Shown piece by piece: positions 58,660-64,000 of a stretch of DNA of 64,000 nucleotides. Source of the DNA: Artemia franciscana (taxonomy: Eukaryota; Arthropoda; Branchiopoda; Anostraca; Artemiidae). The notes under the pieces are model-generated. The model had not been told where the DNA came from. It searched no databases and saw only the letters and a program-made list of their open reading frames with translations. Position numbers and translations under genes: made by a program. The stretch covers positions 33,011,298-33,075,297 of the forward strand of contig NC_088880.1 in the NCBI RefSeq assembly GCF_032884065.1. The letters are read 5' to 3'. Position 1 is the first letter of the stretch. Each line of letters opens with the position of its first letter.

Positions 58660-61260
58660 TATCAGTGAATTTAAGTTTTTTTTTTTTGTTTTTTTTTGTT
58701 TTTTTTTAGCTTTTAAGATCCTCACAATCGGAGGGCTCAGTACTAAAGTGGATTATGTCAATTTTTCCTATATACCATTATCCCAACGTAGCTAAGGCCT
58801 AATATTTTCAGTTTGTTCATAAGCTAAACCTGTAAATTCGACACTGACGAAGATATTTTAGAAGGTGCTTACAAATGACGGGAATAAAAAACTGCCTGAA
58901 ATGGGACTTGAACCTTATGCCCTCAAGTTGGGCAAGTAACTTCGATGTTTGAGGTGCGACAGCCCTCCGACTGATTCTCTATAGCAGACTACAAATCTTC
59001 AACCGTGTTTTGCCTGTCTTTCAAACTGTTTACAAAAGAAAGCTTCAAAAAATGCATCAAAAATTTATTTATATTCATTTTTGTTCTGTTTTTATGAGTC
59101 AGACGAAAATGTCGGGAGTGGGGGGGGGGGGTTAAAACCCCTTAAGATAACAAACAAAAGAACAATAACATGCATAGCACATTTAAACCAAAAAATATTT
59201 TTATAAAAATAAAATAATCTGGCAAAATATAAAGTGCTAGTAGACAGATTACTTGCGTAAAAAAAATACAAAGACATGATACTAGCAGACAACAGATATA
59301 AACAAATCGGTTGCGTAAGTCAGGGAAGGCGACCGTACCCCTATATCTCCCTTCACCCTTGTTGACTTTGAAAAAAGCCTCTTTTGGGATATTTTCATTA
59401 AAAAATTAGAAAAGATTCCCGCCCCCTCGATGTTGAAAAATACATTCCCTGTCCCCTAAATTTTCGTGGATTGACACCATTGGAGCAAATTAGGGTTGAT
59501 ATTGGCTTTGTGAGTCAATTTGTTACCTTTTTCAATTTCCTGCATCTGCAGTCGCGACGTATAAATCAAGTAAAACACCATATATTTCATACATCCTGGC
59601 GTTTTTATTAAAAGATTTGGCTTCGGTATAGGGCTTTAAGCTTTCTGGGTAAACAGTTTTGTTCCAGTATTTGAGTGAAAAGGTCTCGGAAAAGTCGCAA
59701 TGCTTAATAATGCGACTTCATTCTGGTATATAATATATAAAATAATGTTTGATACCCTTTGAGCTGAAGTAATTAAACATTTTTTTAGTAATCTTTGCAG
59801 GTATTACATATCTCTTGTGAAGTAAATATGCCTCCGCAATTTGATCTGTCGAGGAGATCTGCTTAAGGAATTTTTTCATCACTTAGTCATTTTCGAAACT
59901 AAAGACCTTCTCGTTTTAGGGACAGTGATATCTAAGCTGTAATCAAATATTCTTTGTGTGTAGTTTCGCTTGGTTTTAATAAAGGTATAAAATGCACCAT
60001 GTCTTGTTTCTATTAGCATCTCGTCAAGACTTATATACAAGTTATTCTACTTCAGTATTTCTCAGATATAAAATATAACAGTTGAGTTTACACCATCGCG
60101 TAGCATTTATTTATCTTGAATTATATCTACAAAAGTATAGAGAGAGAGAGAGAGAGAGAGAGAGCGGTTTATTAAACAACTTTCATAGCTCTTTGCTAAT
60201 TTGCAGTTGCAAAAACATCAAAAGAAAAGTTATGCACTGTTACACATAGACGTAAAAGAAGGTGTAAATGAATTATAATATCGGTCTGTCTGTGCACGTA
60301 TAGGAATCAATTTGGACTTCGGAACAGTACATGAAGAGTACAGTACATAAAAAATGAAAAGTAAGGAAAAAACGGAGATTTGCATTAAGGACAACAAAAT
60401 GTAAGTGCACCCTTACACGAGAGAAAAACAAAATCGACAACTCAATTCTAGCAAGAATACCTAACCATAGGTGGTTCGGAGCGTGTTCGGACTTCGAACA
60501 GCGGTAGTCGACTTGACTGCGGTGGAGTCGTGCGTTATTCTTACTGCAGCTCTAGCTGGGTCCCAGTGTTGAAGGTTTGTATCTTTGTCAGTATAACAAA
60601 ATATTTGAAAATTGTTAGTTGAATAGTTATTACAAGAGCTTAAATGGAGTCCTTTCCAAATACCCTTAGACCACCTCAGTTAAAACTCACAAGCTAAATT
60701 TCTACACCCAAAACTGACTATGCGGTGACTCTACCCAGTAACTGAAGCTATAAAAAGTCTACAAGAGTTAGATAACATGGTTGGAGTAGTTGTGACTACG
60801 AAGGGTACAATGCTTGAAATTGGCTGTGTGTCAACAATAGTTAACTGAAGTCCAAGGTCGGAACGCACTCTTGATAAAAAAAATTTTCTGCAAAGTTATG
60901 AAACTGCGATGCTAAGGTAATATTTATTCGTGAATAAACATGCATACAATAAAACACTATATTGTTCCTCAAAATGCTCCTTGACCTGTCTTGGGTGGCG
61001 TTCTCCTAGTAAGAGATAAGAAAGATAAGATAATATTTGTTGTCAAAAGGCTATCACAAGCTCTAAGAGGCGAATTTCCTTTATATGTCACGTAAAAGTG
61101 AAGAAAGCAAAATTTCAAATTAGTACATTAAGTCAACTTAACACACTCAACACGTTACATTAAGTCAAATAAACTATCAACATATTAAAATCAAAAAGGT
61201 TTAAATTAAAAAGGCAAAATCATCAGAGATAAAGGGCGAATCTGAAAGCCTGACAATTGC
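58660..61260. other. No gene recognised; small repeats only
   Basis: T/G low complexity at 58676-58709, a G run at 59120, and GAGTCAGACGAAAATG near 59097 shared with 8909. Words such as TCGGACTTCG and TTTGGACTTCGG recur near 60310 and 60490. The stretch 60440-60900 is somewhat less AT-rich, but no open frame or splice-supported exon stands out. Confidence 0.35.
60138..60164. repeat. (GA)n microsatellite
   Basis: About 26 bp of AG dinucleotides. Confidence 0.95.
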
Positions 61261-61269
61261 TGAAGGGGT

Positions 61270-62250
61270 TAAATTACAAAACATTACAAAAAAAAAATAA
61301 TAAAAACAGCAATAGATGAGAAGGGGAACATTTTGTGGCGATACACCATCAACAGGAAGAGAGACGAAGGAGTTGATTTTGGTAAGGACTAAATCACGAA
61401 TGATTGTTAAGGTGCTCCAAAATAAAGGGGATAAAACTTTTACGAAACCTGTCTGTAACAGCTTGATTTGGACACAAGTTGGGATTGCTAAGGAGGCTGA
61501 ACGGGGAGTCGGGGTCTAATGGGATTGATTCAGGGAGTAAGTCCTCAGTGCGGGGATTGGAAATGACTGATTTAGCGAAATGCGAGCAATGTTTTCCTCC
61601 TTTCTTTTAAGGTGGTAATGCGTGTAGCTTTAAGGAGGAAGGAGTATGGAATTTTGCCCTCTTTGGGAATGATCCTGGGGACACGCTTTTGGGTCGACTC
61701 AGTTTTGTCACGAAGTTCACTTGAAAGTTACGAATGCCAGACCGGACATGCATATTCCAATAGCGGCCTGACAAAGTATAAGTAAACACGGAGATAATGT
61801 ATATGAAGACAATTGAATTTGCTTAGCAGCTTAAACATGGATAGTGAAACATTTGCTTCTTAATAATGTTGGAAACATTCGTGTCTCTCTTAAGATCACT
61901 AGAAATTGTGACACCAAGGATTTTAACATGTTTCACTATCATTTCGGGTGGGATCGGTTCACTGAAAACAGGAGTAGATTTCAAATATGTGATTTAGAGA
62001 AATTTACTGTCATATTCAGATTCTTAGATTCATCCGAACGTTGAGTTAGGATTTCAACGGGTCACTTTCAATATTCCTATGACATACTTCAAGGATCGAC
62101 AAGTCATCCACATATTTCTATCTTTTGGGGAATTCCTTGCCAAGTAGGTGAAATAGGTTTTAGTGAATGTTTCCGAGAAAAGAATAGCTTTCTGGATATT
62201 AGGCAGCGTGACAGCGTTGTATAGACTGACTAGGTGAAAATGAATTAAAG
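61270..62250 (-). mobile_element. Jockey/L2-type LINE remnant, minus strand
   Basis: Read on the minus strand, frames give YVDD-type sequence near 62110 (RNMWMTCRSLKYV with one shift), EPIPPEMIVKHVKILGVTIS, SDLKRDTNVSNIIKK, a broken form of LLEYACPVWHSS, the LRIIPK-type stretch, and SNPRTEDLLPESIPLDPDSP with a DRFRKSFIPFILEHLNN end. An A-rich 3' tail lies at 61290-61300. Several frameshifts are present. The upstream catalytic region is lost or unrecognisable. Confidence 0.7.
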
Positions 62251-62550
62251 CTAGGTTTCTTGGAATCAATTACTGCAAACGAGGCAGCTATTAGGCTAGA
62301 AATGTTAGCAATTGGGCTACTGCAAGCGTAGAGGTGCCGATAGGTAAGCCTATGTGTGAAATACGGTCAAATGTCGTTATAGCAGAGGTATGAAGGGACA
62401 TAACCTGTTATAAATAAATTTCGTGGCAATTAAAACGAATAATTTCTGATAGCCAAAAGTGTAAAAACGTCGTAAATAAAATGTAATGAGAGGAAATTGT
62501 AACTGATTCAGGAATAATAACTACTATTTTGATTTATAATAACTACTCAG

Positions 62551-62878
62551 CCAGGCCGTCCTGGCTGAGTGGTTAGCGCTCTGGCTTGGGAATTCTGTGT
62601 CCAAGGAGAACGGGTTCAATCCCGGTTGTGACCAGCTATTCAGTTTGGGACGGGGGTCAGTGGCGTGACTCTGTAAGCTCAGCCAGAGTTGACCCAGCTC
62701 TAAATGGGTACCTGGATAAATCTAGGGAAGGTAAGCAGGAAGGGCGTGTGAAAGCACAGGATGGTTGGCCCCCATCGCCCTATTGCACTTCCTGGCTGAA
62801 GGACCATGAAACGGAGATCAGCACCGCCGGTTTGGACCTTAAGGGTCTTGTGCCTTCTTACTTACTTACTTACTTATT
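62551..62878 (+). mobile_element. Full-length tRNA-derived SINE
   Basis: The head GTCCTGGCTGAGTGGTTAGC contains an A box (TGGCTGAGTGG), and GGTTCAATCCC at 62612-62622 is a B box, together a pol III promoter. The body follows as CAGTTTGGGACGGGGGTCAG, TAAGCTCAGCCAGAGTTGAC, CCAGCTCTAAATGGGTACCT, AGCACAGGATGGTTGGCCCC, CCATGAAACGGAGATCAGCA and CCGCCGGTTTGGACC. It ends in a (CTTA)n tail, about 20 bases. It is the reference copy for the fragments at 6078, 17385, 52217 and 58430. Confidence 0.85.
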
Positions 62879-63019
62879 TCGATTTATCTTAACAGTTAAA
62901 TATTAATAATATTTTGAGGAGGATTGAATGGATATAAAGGATTGGAACTTTCCTGGTGCTGTGAGATGATGTGGAATCATAAGTCCTTTCCCTGTTTCTA
63001 TCCTTGACAGGGAAATCCT

Positions 63020-64000
63020 GCTTGCATGGCCTCATACTGGATACCACCCCCTCTGAGTTTTATATCTTCTTCCTGGAATCTTTATCTAAAGGATTTTTCA
63101 GAGTGGTCTTCTCAGTGGATGGATTTCGTTCCCTTTGTGAATTCCCCACTATGGGAGACGGCCCAATTTGAGTGGCATACGGGCATGCTACTAAAGAATA
63201 AATCATGCTATTCAGCCCAAGATGTTAGTATAATCTTTAAAAATTGTGTGAATGCCCGTTTCCCCAATTATGTACATGTCTACATGGACAGTTATGTTAA
63301 AGATTCAAAAGCCGGGGCAGCTGGCTGTATCCCGAACCTAAACTTGAACATTTGTGCCCCCTTTAAAAGCAATTCTTCGGTATTTTCTGCTGAATTGCAT
63401 GCAGTACGACTGGCATTAGATGCCTTAGTTGATCTGCAGACCCCTTCAAGAAACATTCTGTTCCTGTCAGATTATCTTTCTTCAATTCATCTTCTAACTC
63501 AAATAAATTATAATGCTGATGACCATGACCTGAAAGGTATATGCCAAAATATCAGTTATCTGTTTTCAACTTGACACTCTATTGCATTTCCTCATATTCC
63601 TAGCCATAAAGAAATAAAATACAATGAAGTGGCATATAATTTTACAAATAAGGCTTCAGATATCCCCCCAAGAAATGGGGGGTTCCTCCCCCAACATTTA
63701 CCCCAAGAAATGTAAGGACGCTAAATTTTTGAGAGGCTGTTAGATCCCGAACAAAATTGCTCACCAGCGTCTTGTGAATCCTACTTTCAAGTCTAAGGAC
63801 TTTACTATGCTATAAAAGCTGGAGGTATTTTACTTAATGCCGATATTTTTAAATGGGGAATCCACCATGCCCCATTATGCAGAAATTGCTATCAGATAAT
63901 AGAAAATGCACAACATGTTCTCTTTGAATACAACCCATTGGATCAAGATTCAAGAAGACGGAGAAATTGCTGTCATCAATTGAAGATCCCTGCAATCTTT
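63020..64000 (+). mobile_element. Non-LTR element remnant with RNase H, runs off the window
   Basis: The open part 63026-63574 encodes VHVYMDSYVKDSKAGAAGCI (RNase H start, usual form TDGS) and SSVFSAELHAVRLALDALVD (catalytic Glu region). After a stop comes HIPSHKEIKYNEVAYNFTNK (the HxGxxGNExAD block). A zinc-knuckle-like stretch (HHAPLCRNCYQIIENAQHVL) follows near 63870-63925. This is the 3' end of an I/jockey-type element; the polymerase part is absent or beyond recognition. Confidence 0.65.

Noticed and set aside
58890..58975. tRNA-like segment on the minus strand with a GGTTCAAGTCCC B box
   Set aside because: No A box or cloverleaf pairing could be traced. A single B-box match is weak.

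Overview
The window is animal nuclear DNA, most likely from an arthropod and perhaps a crustacean. It has spliced genes with consensus GT-AG introns, is AT-rich, and carries five long (AT)n microsatellites. Transposable-element remnants of at least four non-LTR lineages, a tRNA-derived SINE, hAT-like MITEs, foldback elements and a Helitron fill nearly all non-coding space. No prokaryotic features are present. The species is an inference; nothing in the sequence fixes it. One assembly gap of exactly 100 N lies at 32682-32781.

Two conserved genes are readable, both on the + strand. (1) RNF121, a membrane RING-H2 ubiquitin ligase: its last four coding exons (1398-1626, 5903-6036, 9744-9845, 12883-13003) join in phase and end at a stop. 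The N-terminal exons should lie left of the window. (2) ZFC3H1, the nuclear RNA-surveillance scaffold that works with the helicase MTR4 and the exosome: an N-terminal exon (30214-31629), a coiled-coil exon (36782-37210) and the diagnostic C3H zinc-finger exon (46831-46947). At least one linking exon is missing from my model, and the zinc-finger exon appears frameshifted just after its last zinc ligand. A third possible gene is represented by two phase-compatible exons (55636-55836 and a 37-nt microexon 57656-57692) whose product I do not recognise.

Layout: 1-13 kb is RNF121, with introns holding a LINE relic split by a hAT-like MITE, a second MITE, a decayed copy of part of an RNF121 exon, and SINE/LINE pieces. 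13-30 kb is intergenic or 5' non-coding, with RTE-like and CR1-like LINE remnants, degenerate tandem arrays, hairpin modules and foldback elements. 30-47 kb is ZFC3H1; its introns hold the gap, a ~290-bp tandem-repeat element, a 2.7-kb giant inverted repeat and a broken 4-kb Helitron. 47-64 kb is mostly repeats, including the larger copy of the ~290-bp array element, several SINEs and two more LINE remnants.

The window is best read as a densely invaded stretch of genome around two housekeeping genes. The items most worth a second look are the giant inverted repeat beside the Helitron, the Helitron's clustered TGACGTCA sites, the in-frame AT-rich insertion in its helicase, the RNF121 exon relic, and the ZFC3H1 zinc-finger exon whose stop codon overlaps AATAAA. 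I did not find a convincing new multi-gene system.
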